Below, one piece after another: positions 22,923-31,334 of a DNA stretch of 64,000 nucleotides. A program made the translations under genes and the position numbers. The stretch covers positions 1,240,001-1,304,000 of the forward strand of contig NZ_JAMZEB010000002.1 of assembly GCF_024172165.1 (NCBI RefSeq), read 5' to 3'. Source of the stretch: Nonomuraea thailandensis. GTDB lineage: Bacteria > Actinomycetota > Actinomycetes > Streptosporangiales > Streptosporangiaceae. Below the pieces are notes generated by a model. The model saw nothing but the letters and a program-made list of their open reading frames with translations. It searched no databases and was not told where the DNA came from. Positions within the stretch are counted from its first letter, which is position 1. Each line of letters starts with the position of its first letter.

Positions 22923-23608
22923 AGCTCGCCCAGACGGTAACCCACGCCCCGCACGGTGCACACGACGCCCGACCCGAGCTTGGTGCGCAGGTAGTACACG
23001 TACGTGTCCACGATCGACTCCTTGTTGGCCCCGTCGAAGACCCGCTGGCGCAGCGACCTGCGGGTGTGCACCTGCCGGGGGCGGGCGGCCAGCGCGCTGA
23101 GCAGCCGGCACTCCTGGCCCGACAGCGTCACCTGCTCCCCGGTCGGCAGGCGGACCAGGTTGGCCTCGGTGTCCAGCCAGCCCGCGCCCAGCGGCAGCAG
23201 GGCGGCCAGGTCGAGGTTGCGGCGGTGCAGGGCGCGCACCCTGGCCAGCAGCTCGTCGATCTCGAACGGCTTGACCAGGTAGTCCTCGGCGCCCGCGTCC
23301 AGCCCGGTCACCCGGTCGGCGACCGAGCCGAACGCGGTGAGCACCAGCACCGGCACGGTGACCGCCTGCCGGCGCAGCCGCCGCACCAGGTCGATCCCGT
23401 CGAGGGCGGGCAGGCCGCGGTCGACGATGAGCACGTCGTACGCGCGGGACAGCCCGAGGTGCAGCCCGCGCTGGCCCTCCAGGGCGTGATCGACGGTGTA
23501 ACCCTGTTCGGTGAACAGGCCGACCAGCATGTTCCCCAGTTCGCGGTCGTCCTCGACGAGCAGCAGCCGGCGCGAGACAGGACCGGCCGTGCCTGATGTC
23601 CCAGCCAC
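22919..23608 (-). CDS. OmpR/PhoB-family response regulator
   Basis: A 229-residue regulator. The receiver domain has the acidic pair in LLVEDD, the phospho-acceptor Asp in DVLIVDRGLPALDG, and the Lys in DYLVKPFE. The winged-helix part ends with VDTYVYYLRTKLG and VRGVGYRLGEL. The start is GTG (VAGTSG); no other start lies between it and the receiver. The gene overlaps the kinase start by 4 bases. It lies next to, but not overlapping, the antiporter gene; a 62-base gap separates them. Confidence 0.9.
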   Translation of the reverse strand: MAGTSGTAGPVSRRLLLVEDDRELGNMLVGLFTEQGYTVDHALEGQRGLHLGLSRAYDVLIVDRGLPALDGIDLVRRLRRQAVTVPVLVLTAFGSVADRVTGLDAGAEDYLVKPFEIDELLARVRALHRRNLDLAALLPLGAGWLDTEANLVRLPTGEQVTLSGQECRLLSALAARPRQVHTRRSLRQRVFDGANKESIVDTYVYYLRTKLGSGVVCTVRGVGYRLGEL

Positions 23609-23670
23609 CAGACCACGGTTACACCACTGTCGTGGATTTACCAGGTCCACTCGGCCATTGGCCCACTCGG

Positions 23671-25011
23671 CTAGGACGAATTGGACCGGACTTCGACCGG
23701 CGCCCGCGCGCTCGCCTCGTCGGACCTGGCGCCGGCCTCCAGCCGGTCGGGCAGGGCCAGCTTGTACAGGGGCAGCGCGCCGGCGGTGGTGAGCACGGCC
23801 ACGAGCACCAGCATGGCGAACAGCTCCTGCGTGATCATGCCCTGGGCCAGGCCGATGTTGATGAAGATGAGGATCATCAGGCCGCGGGCGTTCATGAGCG
23901 CGCCCACCGCGTACGACTCCCGCACGCCGAACCCGATGCCCCGCATCGCCAGCGAGCACCCGAAGTACTTCCCGGCGAACCCCGCCAGCAGGATCAGCCC
24001 GAACGCCGCCAGCATGGCCCCGCCCGTGATGCCGCCGAGCTGCGTGTTCAGCCCGGAGAAGGTGAAGAACGTGGGCAGCAGCAGGGTCGAGACGATCTCC
24101 ATCATGCGGCCGTGCAACGCCTCGCGGAACGCGGGGTCGCGGGGCATGGCCAGGCCGGCGAAGAAGCCGCCGAAGACGGAGTACACGCCGATCCAGTCCG
24201 TCACCCAGCCGGCGGCGAGGGGGACGAGGATGACGACGTACATGGCGGTGGGGCCGAACCGGCCGGTGCGCGCGACGGTCCTGCCGAGCGGGCGCAGCAG
24301 GGGCGCCACGACCTTGAGCATGACCACGGCGAACACAGCGGTCAGCGCGATCGTGGGCAGCGCGCCGCCGGGGCCGCCGCCGAGGTGCATGGCCGACAGG
24401 AGGGCCAGGACGCACCAGGCCAGCGCGTCGTCGATGGAGGCGGCCAGCAGGGTGAGCCGGCCGATGGGCGTGTTCTGCAGGTTCCGTTCGTACAGGATCC
24501 TGGCCAGCATGGGGAAGGCGGTCAGCGACAGCGCGCCCCCTACGAACAGGGCGAACTGGAAGGGCGGCACGTCGGGGCGGGAGAGCAGGTCGTACAGCAG
24601 GAGCCCCGCGCCGGCGCCGAGCAGCAGCGACGGGACGATCCCCGACGCGGCCAGCACGCCCGCCTTGCGGAGCTCGCCGGGTGTCTGCGCCGTGTGGTCG
24701 ATGCCGGCCCCGACGAGGAACATGTAGAGCGTCAGGCCGATGGTGCTCAGCACGTAGAGAACGGGCCGCACCTCGGGCGGGAACAGCGCCGCCTGCGCCT
24801 CGGGGAACAGCCAGCCGAACAGGGTCGGCCCGAGCAGCACGCCGGCGACCATCTCGCCGAGCACGCGCGGTTGCATCACCATCTGGGCCAGCCGCCCGCA
24901 GACGGCCGCGGCGACGAGGAGCACGACGAGGGCGGGCAGGACCTTGAGCACCAGCGCGAGGTTGGCGTCAGGAGCCGTGACGTGGGCTGCGACGGGAGCC
25001 AGGATGGGCAT
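23671..25011 (-). CDS. CPA2-family cation/proton antiporter
   Basis: A 446-residue membrane protein with about 12-13 helices, of the KefB/NapA type Na+ or K+/H+ exchangers. Typical parts are MVMQPRVLGEMVAGVLLGPT in helix 2, GLTLYMFLVGAGID, and ALSLTAFPMLARIL, with the ion-site motif in LLAASIDDALAW. It has no C-terminal TrkA-N domain. The ATG lies inside the last codons of the P450 gene (44-base overlap), so the two are translated from one mRNA. Possibly it exports a product or handles pH for the neighbouring enzyme cluster; this is inference. Confidence 0.85.
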   Translation of the reverse strand: MPILAPVAAHVTAPDANLALVLKVLPALVVLLVAAAVCGRLAQMVMQPRVLGEMVAGVLLGPTLFGWLFPEAQAALFPPEVRPVLYVLSTIGLTLYMFLVGAGIDHTAQTPGELRKAGVLAASGIVPSLLLGAGAGLLLYDLLSRPDVPPFQFALFVGGALSLTAFPMLARILYERNLQNTPIGRLTLLAASIDDALAWCVLALLSAMHLGGGPGGALPTIALTAVFAVVMLKVVAPLLRPLGRTVARTGRFGPTAMYVVILVPLAAGWVTDWIGVYSVFGGFFAGLAMPRDPAFREALHGRMMEIVSTLLLPTFFTFSGLNTQLGGITGGAMLAAFGLILLAGFAGKYFGCSLAMRGIGFGVRESYAVGALMNARGLMILIFINIGLAQGMITQELFAMLVLVAVLTTAGALPLYKLALPDRLEAGARSDEASARAPVEVRSNSS

Positions 25012-26335
25012 ACGGTTTCTCCGCTTCAGAGCCTTCGAAATGGCGCTCGCACAGCCGCAGCCTGCGCGCGTCCCAGACCATGACGGTGCCGAGGACGAGC
25101 TGCGCGAGGCTGCGCCAGACGTCCTCCCAGCGGTCCCGCACCCGCAGGTACGCCAGGGCGGGGCCGGGCCGGTGAGGCACGTCGCGAGGGGTGAGCAGGC
25201 AGGGCCCGCGATGGGGCAGTGACCTGGTGTGGGAGACGGAGGAGTCGAGGACGTAGCGGTCCAGGACCTCGCGCGCCACCGCGCGCATCACGATCGGCGC
25301 CAGCCGCCGGGCGGGGCACGGCCGGTTGGCCGCGACGCCGAACGGGATGTGGTTGAGGTCCTTCGCACCCGGCCCCGCGAACCGGTCCGGGTCGAAGCGG
25401 TCCGGGTCGGCGAGGCCGGCGCGGTGGTAGGCGGGGTAGTTGAAGCAGAGCACCGAGCCGGCGGGGATCGTGGTGCGCCCGTCGAGCGCGATGTCGCCGG
25501 TGGTGATGCGGTGGGCGATGCCGAAGAGCGGGTAGAGCCGCATCGTCTCGGCGATCACCTGGTCGAGGTAGCGGTCGTCGCCCGAGCGCGCCCGCTCCTG
25601 CACGCCGGGGTGCCGGGCCAGGACGAGCAGCAGGTGGGCCATGGCCTCCGACATCTGCACGACGGCGGTGGTGAAGAAGGCGCCGTGCAGGTGGTACGCC
25701 TTCTCCCGGGCCGTCAGGCCCTCGGGGAGCGGCACGCGCACGCGGTGCAGGTTGCGCAGCAGGTAGGCGGTCAGGCGCCTGCGGCGGCTCAGGTGCCGCA
25801 GGCTCGTGCACTTCAGCGCGGAGGAGACGTCGCTCGCGTTCGCGGTGATGAGGTCGCGGGCCTCGCGCGGGCAGGGCTCGGCGAAGACCAGCTCGTAGGA
25901 GAACTCCGCCCACAGCGGCATCATGAGGTCCCGCAGCCGCACCAGGCCGCGCACGTCCCGCAGCGCCCGGCCCGCGCAGCGGCGGGCGAGCTCCTCGGCC
26001 TCGGCGCGGCGCACGGCGAGCAGGCGGCGCGTGACCCGGGCCACCGCGTCGTAGGCGGCGCCCGCCTCCAGGTGCTCCTGGTGCATCTCCGGGCCGGGCG
26101 AGAGCCAGTACCAGAACAGGTCCGACAGGGCCGCGCCCCGGCTGCGGCCGGCGGCGGCCGGGTGCGCGTACACCGCGTCGAAGTGCTCGACGCCGACGAG
26201 GTCGCCGGGCACCGGGATGCCCTCGTCCCCGTTGATCCGCTCGAACACGCGCACCCGCAGCGCCACGACCCTGGCCGGCAGCCACCACGGCAGGCTCGCC
26301 AGCACGGCCAGCACGGCGAGGCAGACGATCAGCAT
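24968..26335 (-). CDS. Membrane-anchored cytochrome P450
   Basis: A 455-residue P450. The helix K motif is ETMRLYP and the haem loop is HIPFGVAANRPCPARRLAP with the ligand Cys. The I-helix reads GAFFTTAVVQMSEA, keeping the Thr pair but with Phe where Asp or Glu usually sits. The N-terminus (MLIVCLAVLAVLASLPWWLP) is a membrane anchor, unusual for bacterial P450s; a GGGAG site 6 bases before the ATG supports this start. It follows the flavin oxidoreductase by 13 bases and overlaps the antiporter. Substrate unknown. Confidence 0.88.
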   Translation of the reverse strand: MLIVCLAVLAVLASLPWWLPARVVALRVRVFERINGDEGIPVPGDLVGVEHFDAVYAHPAAAGRSRGAALSDLFWYWLSPGPEMHQEHLEAGAAYDAVARVTRRLLAVRRAEAEELARRCAGRALRDVRGLVRLRDLMMPLWAEFSYELVFAEPCPREARDLITANASDVSSALKCTSLRHLSRRRRLTAYLLRNLHRVRVPLPEGLTAREKAYHLHGAFFTTAVVQMSEAMAHLLLVLARHPGVQERARSGDDRYLDQVIAETMRLYPLFGIAHRITTGDIALDGRTTIPAGSVLCFNYPAYHRAGLADPDRFDPDRFAGPGAKDLNHIPFGVAANRPCPARRLAPIVMRAVAREVLDRYVLDSSVSHTRSLPHRGPCLLTPRDVPHRPGPALAYLRVRDRWEDVWRSLAQLVLGTVMVWDARRLRLCERHFEGSEAEKPYAHPGSRRSPRHGS

Positions 26336-26348
26336 GCCGGGCTCCCTC

Positions 26349-27923
26349 TCACGCGGGCACGGAGGCGGTCCGCCCGGCGAAGAACGCCCGGAGCGGCTCG
26401 ACGTGGACCTCGGGGGAGTCCCACTCGTTCTCCAGGTTCTCCGTGATGTGGTGGGCGGCGACGGGCCGGCCCGGCACGTGGTGCCGCACGACGGGGTGCA
26501 GGTAGTGGCCCTCGTGGGCGCGGGCCGGGTCGCTCTGGCTGATGCGGCCCACCTCGATGTCGAAGGGGTCGGCCCGGTCGTGGTCCGGGCCGTACTCCAG
26601 GGTGATCGCGAAGTGGCCGCGCTCGCCGATCGGCGGGCCCTGAAGGTCGTGCGGCAGCTCCTCCAGGTAGCGGGCGGTGCCGTCGCCGTTCAGCACGATC
26701 ACGTCGGCCAGCAGGCCGAACTGCTGCCACAGCGCCGAGGTGCGGTTGACCCGGTCGATGACGGCCGCCGCGAGCGCCGCCGGGTCGGCGGGCAGCTCCC
26801 TGGCCGGCCAGGGCACGCCGTGGTGGCGGGACTCCATGATCCGGTGCAGGGCGCGCACGCCGTACCTGAAGCCGTGGATGAAGCCGCTGGTGCCGCGCTT
26901 GAAGTCGCGCGACTGGGTGATGGTGCCGGCGAAGTACAGGCCGGGGACGTCGACCGACTCGTACGCGGGCGTGAGCGCCGGGAACCTGCCGCCGATCGCC
27001 AGGCCGGGCCGGCAGCCGTCGGCGAAGATCGAGGAGTCGAAGCGGAAGCCGGTGCACAGGATCACCCGGTCGTACGGGATGTCCTTGGTGACCTCGTTGA
27101 CCCGGGCGAAGGCCACCGTGACCAGGTAGGTTCCGTCCGGCTGCCGCTCGATGCGCCTGATGTCGCCGTCGAGCAGGGCGTTCTGCGACTTGAGCTGGTA
27201 GGTGTCGAGCAGGTTGTTGTTGACCGCGCGCAGGTGGCCGACGTAGTGGGTGCGCCAGGCCATGCGTACGGAGTGCGGGCCCGCCACGTGGATGACCGCC
27301 GCCGTCTCGATCAGGTTGTCGGCCGTCTCGAACGCCGAGTTGCCCTTGCCGATGACGAGCACCCGCTGCCCGAGGTAGTCGGCCGGGTCGGTGGAGGCGG
27401 TGCCGTACAGGTCGGCGGTCTCGACGCCCGGGATGGGCGGGACGTTCGGCAGGGTGACGCCGGCCGCGACGACCAGCCGCCGCGCCCGGTAGGTGCGGCC
27501 GTCCGCCACGCTCACGCGGAAGTCGCCCGGCCGCTCCACCTTGACCACGCGCGCGTCGTAGTCGATCCGCAGCCCGCACGCCTCGGCGAAGTCGCACAGG
27601 TAGCGGACCATGTCGTCGGCGTGCGGGAAGTAGCGGTCGCTGTAGCGGGTGAACAGCAGGCCGGGGTCGTCAGAGAGCAGCGAGTTCCAGTCCATCCGGA
27701 GGTTGAGCTCCGGGTCGTCCCAGCCGGTGTGCTTCTTGTTGATCGAGATGAGCGTGCGGTGGCGCGGGAAGGTGCGGAAGAACCCGCCCGGACCCGACCC
27801 GGCCTCGAGGATCAGGTACGTGCGGCCCGCCCGGTGCAGGAAGTGGCCGAGCTGGAGCCCCGCGGGTCCGGCGCCGATCACCAGGTAGTCGAGGGTGTTG
27901 TCCGCCACTGATGCCTCCGTCAC
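26349..27923 (-). CDS. FAD-dependent oxidoreductase (flavin monooxygenase-like)
   Basis: A 524-residue two-dinucleotide-fold enzyme. The FAD fold is YLVIGAGPAGLQLGHFLHRA with EAGSGPGGFFRTFPRHRTLI; the NADPH fold is RVLVIGKGNSAFETADNLIE; the third block is VILCTGFRFDSSIF, then VDVPGLYFAGT. The domain order and FFRTFPRHRTLISIN segment recall FOXRED2-like pyridine-nucleotide oxidoreductases rather than Baeyer-Villiger enzymes. The last 150 residues are less conserved. It lies between the acyl-AMP ligase and P450 genes with short gaps, in one operon. Confidence 0.87.
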   Translation of the reverse strand: MTEASVADNTLDYLVIGAGPAGLQLGHFLHRAGRTYLILEAGSGPGGFFRTFPRHRTLISINKKHTGWDDPELNLRMDWNSLLSDDPGLLFTRYSDRYFPHADDMVRYLCDFAEACGLRIDYDARVVKVERPGDFRVSVADGRTYRARRLVVAAGVTLPNVPPIPGVETADLYGTASTDPADYLGQRVLVIGKGNSAFETADNLIETAAVIHVAGPHSVRMAWRTHYVGHLRAVNNNLLDTYQLKSQNALLDGDIRRIERQPDGTYLVTVAFARVNEVTKDIPYDRVILCTGFRFDSSIFADGCRPGLAIGGRFPALTPAYESVDVPGLYFAGTITQSRDFKRGTSGFIHGFRYGVRALHRIMESRHHGVPWPARELPADPAALAAAVIDRVNRTSALWQQFGLLADVIVLNGDGTARYLEELPHDLQGPPIGERGHFAITLEYGPDHDRADPFDIEVGRISQSDPARAHEGHYLHPVVRHHVPGRPVAAHHITENLENEWDSPEVHVEPLRAFFAGRTASVPA

Positions 27924-27979
27924 TGCAAAGTGGTTGAAGGGGCAAATATCAGTGTTGGCGGGTGATTCTCAGAGTCTGC

Positions 27980-29479
27980 TTAGAACAGGCCCGATCCGTG
28001 CTCGGCCAGGAGGGCACGCTTGTCCGGCTTGCCGCTGGTGGCGACCGGGACACCGGGCACCACCGTGATCGTCTTGGGCACGCTGTCCTCGCCCAGCTCC
28101 GCCCGTACGCGCGCGGCCAGCGCGCCCTGGTCGGGCACCCGGCCGGGCGCGGGCACGACGAACGCGTGCACCGCCTCGCCGGTGCCCTCGTCCGGCGCGC
28201 CCACCACGTACGCCTCGTCCACGTCCGGATGGCCGGTCAGCACCCGCTCGATCGGGCCCGCGTACACCACCATCGCGTTGACCATCACCACGTCGCGGGA
28301 GCGGCCCTCCAGGTGCAGGAAGCCGCCGGCGTCAACGTGGCCGAGGTCGCGGGTGCGCAGCCAGCCGTCCCTGAGCGTGTCGCGGGTCTCCGCCTCGTCG
28401 CCCCAGTAACCGGCCATGACGTACGGGCTGCGGACGTGGATCTCGCCCGTCCGGCCGGGCGGCACCTCGGCGCCGGCCTCGTCGCGCACGCTCAGCTCGA
28501 CCCCCGGATGCGGCAGGCCCACCGGGGCCACGATGCCGGCGGCGATGTGCTCGGGGGTGAGCATGGCCACGTTGCCCGCCTCCGTCTGCCCGTACCCCTG
28601 GTAGACGACCGGGCCGAGCCGCGCGGCGGCGGCCCTCAGCCGGCGCGGGCCGATCGGCGAGCCCGACACCATCAGCGCCCGCAGGCTCGACACGTCCGCC
28701 GTGTCCACCAGCTCCAGCATCCGGAACAGCCTCGGCACGGTGATGATCGAGCCGGTGATGCGGTACCGCTCGATCGTGTACGGGAACATCGGCCGCCCGT
28801 CGTCCTCCGGGATCACCGCCGTGCCCCCGCCGAGCAGGCACGGCGCCAGGAACTCCATGACCACCATGCTCGCCAGCGTCCCGAACAGCAGGTACCGCTC
28901 GAACCCGCGCGCGAAGGCCGCCGCCACGGGCGACCACACGCGCGGCTGCCAGGCCCAGTGCTCGCTGAGCGCCCGGTACGTGATCGCGCAGCCCTTGGGG
29001 CGGCCGGTGCTGCCGCTGGTGAAGGTCAGGGCCGCCACGTCGTCCGGCCTGGCGGTCGGCTCCAGCGGCCCGCCGTCGTCCGGGCGGGCCAGCAGGTCGG
29101 CCGCGCCGGGCACGGGGCCCAGCGAGAGCGCCCGCCCGGTCATGAGCCGCGGCGTGGCCGTGGCCGGGTCCACCAGGACGGCGTCGACGTCCATGGCGAG
29201 CACGTGGGCGAGCTGGCCGGGCGGGTAGCCGGGGCGGATGCCGACGACGCGGCAGCCCAGCGCGTGCGCGGCCATGTGCGCGGCGAACGCCTCCGGTGTC
29301 ACCTCCGTGCGGACGGCGATCGCCCGGCCGGGGCCCAGGCCCGCCTCGCGCAGCGCGCCGGCCAGCCGCCGGATGAGCTCCAGCAGCTCGGCGCGGGTGA
29401 CGGTCCTGCCGGCGTGCTCGAAGGCCGGGGTGTCGGGGGCCTGGCGCAGCGCCTCGATCAGGGGGTGCGGGAAGAGCAT
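27980..29479 (-). CDS. Acyl-CoA synthetase / acyl-AMP ligase
   Basis: A 499-residue ANL-superfamily enzyme. The P-loop is ALTFTSGSTGRPKGCAITY, then VVYQGYGQTEAGN, the hinge-region DGWLRTRDLGHVDAGGFL and GRSRDVVMVN, with the catalytic Lys in VATSGKPDKRALL. It activates a carboxylic acid as acyl-adenylate; whether the acceptor is CoA or a carrier protein cannot be seen. ATG 29479 has GGAG 8 bases upstream; a longer frame to 29533 lacks this. First gene of the four-gene operon to the antiporter, and divergent from a sulfotransferase 108 bases away. Confidence 0.88.
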   Translation of the reverse strand: MLFPHPLIEALRQAPDTPAFEHAGRTVTRAELLELIRRLAGALREAGLGPGRAIAVRTEVTPEAFAAHMAAHALGCRVVGIRPGYPPGQLAHVLAMDVDAVLVDPATATPRLMTGRALSLGPVPGAADLLARPDDGGPLEPTARPDDVAALTFTSGSTGRPKGCAITYRALSEHWAWQPRVWSPVAAAFARGFERYLLFGTLASMVVMEFLAPCLLGGGTAVIPEDDGRPMFPYTIERYRITGSIITVPRLFRMLELVDTADVSSLRALMVSGSPIGPRRLRAAAARLGPVVYQGYGQTEAGNVAMLTPEHIAAGIVAPVGLPHPGVELSVRDEAGAEVPPGRTGEIHVRSPYVMAGYWGDEAETRDTLRDGWLRTRDLGHVDAGGFLHLEGRSRDVVMVNAMVVYAGPIERVLTGHPDVDEAYVVGAPDEGTGEAVHAFVVPAPGRVPDQGALAARVRAELGEDSVPKTITVVPGVPVATSGKPDKRALLAEHGSGLF

Positions 29480-29587
29480 GGCGGAGCTCCTCTGTGCGTC
29501 GGTGGGCGTTCCCGGAGTGCCTGATGCCGTCATATAACGGGATTTGTCGCGACGTTAGGCGGCGCACATCAGAGAGAGATCAGAGGT

Positions 29588-30283
29588 GTGCGAGTGAAGG
29601 TGATCGGCGCGGGCTTCGGCCGGACCGGGACGAGGTCCTTGAAGGCGGCTCTCGAACTGCTCGGCCTCGGGCCCTGCTACCACATGTCCACCGTCATCGC
29701 CGAGCCGTACCGGGTGCGGCAGTGGCTCGACGTCGGCGAGGGGCGCTCGCGCGACTGGGACACGCTGTTCGACGGGTTCCGGTCGGCGCTCGACTGGCCC
29801 GCCTCCGCGTACTGGCGGGAGCTGGCCGCGCACTACCCCGAGGCCAGGGTCGTCCTCACCGTCCGCGAACCCGGGCGCTGGTACGACAGCGTCAGCGCGA
29901 CCATCTTCCGCAGCGCGCTGGAGCAGCGGGCGCGGCCGCCGCTGCGGCGGCGGATGATCCGGTGGCTGGTGGCGCGGCGGGCGCCGGACTTCGCGCTGTA
30001 CCCGCGGATGGCCAGGGCGACCTTCATCGACCCCGTCTTCGGCGGGCGCATCGACGAGCGCGACCACGTCATCGAGGTCTTCGAGCGGCACGTCGCCGAG
30101 GTCAGGGCGGTGATCCCGGCGGAGCGGCTGCTGGTCCTGGAGCCGGGGGACGGGTGGGAGCCGCTGTGCGCGTTCCTCGGCGTGGCCGTGCCCGACGTGC
30201 CGTACCCGCGGGTGAACGAGCGGGCGGCGTTCCGGCGCAAGCGGCCGCGGCGGCTGGCGCGGCTCATCCTGCGCGGGCGGTGA
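29588..30283 (+). CDS. Sulfotransferase-family protein
   Basis: A 231-residue P-loop protein of the actinobacterial sulfotransferase family. The phosphosulfate-binding loop is KVIGAGFGRTGTRSLKAALE; further family segments are GPCYHMSTVIAEPYRV, YPEARVVLTVREPGRWYDS and the C-terminal VNERAAFRRK. It would transfer sulfate from PAPS to a small molecule. The start is GTG. It is divergent from the acyl-AMP ligase operon, so both could serve one pathway. Converges on the DUF4352 gene with a 3-base gap. Confidence 0.82.
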   Translation: MRVKVIGAGFGRTGTRSLKAALELLGLGPCYHMSTVIAEPYRVRQWLDVGEGRSRDWDTLFDGFRSALDWPASAYWRELAAHYPEARVVLTVREPGRWYDSVSATIFRSALEQRARPPLRRRMIRWLVARRAPDFALYPRMARATFIDPVFGGRIDERDHVIEVFERHVAEVRAVIPAERLLVLEPGDGWEPLCAFLGVAVPDVPYPRVNERAAFRRKRPRRLARLILRGR

Positions 30284-30286
30284 GCG

Positions 30287-31198
30287 TCAGGACAGCCTCC
30301 ACTCGCCCTTCTGGCCGGCCGTCCCGCTGTCCGGCCCGAACTGGAACCTGGCGAGGGTGGCCGTCTCCGGCACCTCGAACACGATCACGCCCGTGCGTGA
30401 TTCGCCCGCGTCGACCGTCACGGTGCCACCGAAGCCCGGCCCCTCGGTGACGTTGGAGGAGGAGGAGCGGTACTGCTGCCCCTGGCCGTCGATGAGCCGG
30501 GCGCCGTTCGCCGGGGCGTCGCTGTAGACGCCCTGACCGGCGTTGGCGAGCGTCACCTCGACGGCGACGAGCTTGTTGCCCGCCTTCGGCTTCAGGAGGT
30601 CGGAGGCCGGGGTGGCCGGGTTCACGACCCGGCTCAGGGTCACGCTCACCTTGAGAGCGGGGTCCAGGCCCTGCACGGTGAGCGTGCCGCCCACCGCGGC
30701 CTGCTGCTGCCCCGTCTGCCCCGTTTGCCCGGTCTGCCCCGTCTGCCCCGTCTGGCCCGGGGGCGGCTGGCTCGCGGCGGGCCGGCCGATGCCGGGCAGG
30801 TCCGTCGTGCCGGCCGGTGGGAGCTGACCGGCCGTGTCCGCCGTCGGCAGGCCCGCGGCGTCACCCAGGGCGTCCCCCGTGGCCGGAGGCTCGCTCGGCA
30901 GCGGCTCCGTCGTGATGACCATGTTCGGCCCGTCGGCGTCGGCGAGCACCGCCGGCCGGCCGTCGTCCGTGAGCACCATCACCACGGCGGCGCAGGCGCC
31001 CAGGAGCAGCAGCGGGACGCCGACCGCGAGCAGGACGATCAGCGGCAGGTTGTCGCGCGGCGACGGCGGCGCCGCCACGGGCTCCTGGTGCGCGGGGCCG
31101 TGCGCGTGCCCACCCTGGAAGGGCCTCGGGCCGTACGGCGGCTGCTGGTACGCAGGCTGCGGTCCGTACGGGCCGGACGGCAGGGGCGGGTATCCCAT
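30287..31198 (-). CDS. DUF4352 membrane-anchored protein A
   Basis: A 303-residue protein: Pro/Tyr/Gly-rich cytoplasmic N-terminus (residues 1-45), one helix (LPLIVLLAVGVPLLLLGACA), an extracytoplasmic linker with five GQT repeats, then a beta-sandwich of about 130 residues (VSVTLSRVVNPATP, AVEVTLANAGQGVYSD, GVIVFEVPETATLARFQF) as in DUF4352/telomeric-repeat-like domains. The ATG at 31198 is in the same context as paralogue B at 36175. Role unknown; members are often near membrane stress genes. Confidence 0.78.
   Translation of the reverse strand: MGYPPLPSGPYGPQPAYQQPPYGPRPFQGGHAHGPAHQEPVAAPPSPRDNLPLIVLLAVGVPLLLLGACAAVVMVLTDDGRPAVLADADGPNMVITTEPLPSEPPATGDALGDAAGLPTADTAGQLPPAGTTDLPGIGRPAASQPPPGQTGQTGQTGQTGQTGQQQAAVGGTLTVQGLDPALKVSVTLSRVVNPATPASDLLKPKAGNKLVAVEVTLANAGQGVYSDAPANGARLIDGQGQQYRSSSSNVTEGPGFGGTVTVDAGESRTGVIVFEVPETATLARFQFGPDSGTAGQKGEWRLS
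30711..30755. repeat. Five 9-base tandem repeats encoding GQT
   Basis: Units of CCCGTCTGC type run from 30711 to 30755 in the DUF4352 gene, encoding GQT five times. A likely site of length variation. Confidence 0.8.
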
Positions 31199-31334
31199 GG
31201 CGCGACTCCTGATAGGGGACGGGACTGATGGGACGTTCCATGACGGTGGGCGGTTGTCCTGCGCCCCGTAACAGCTTGATCCACTTTTCGCCGCCTCGCT
31301 AGAGTTGGCGCTCCAAATCCCCCAGGAGTGCCTC

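Noticed and set aside
30711..30755. CRISPR-like short repeats
   Set aside because: Nine-base units without spacers, in frame inside a protein linker. No CRISPR array was seen anywhere.
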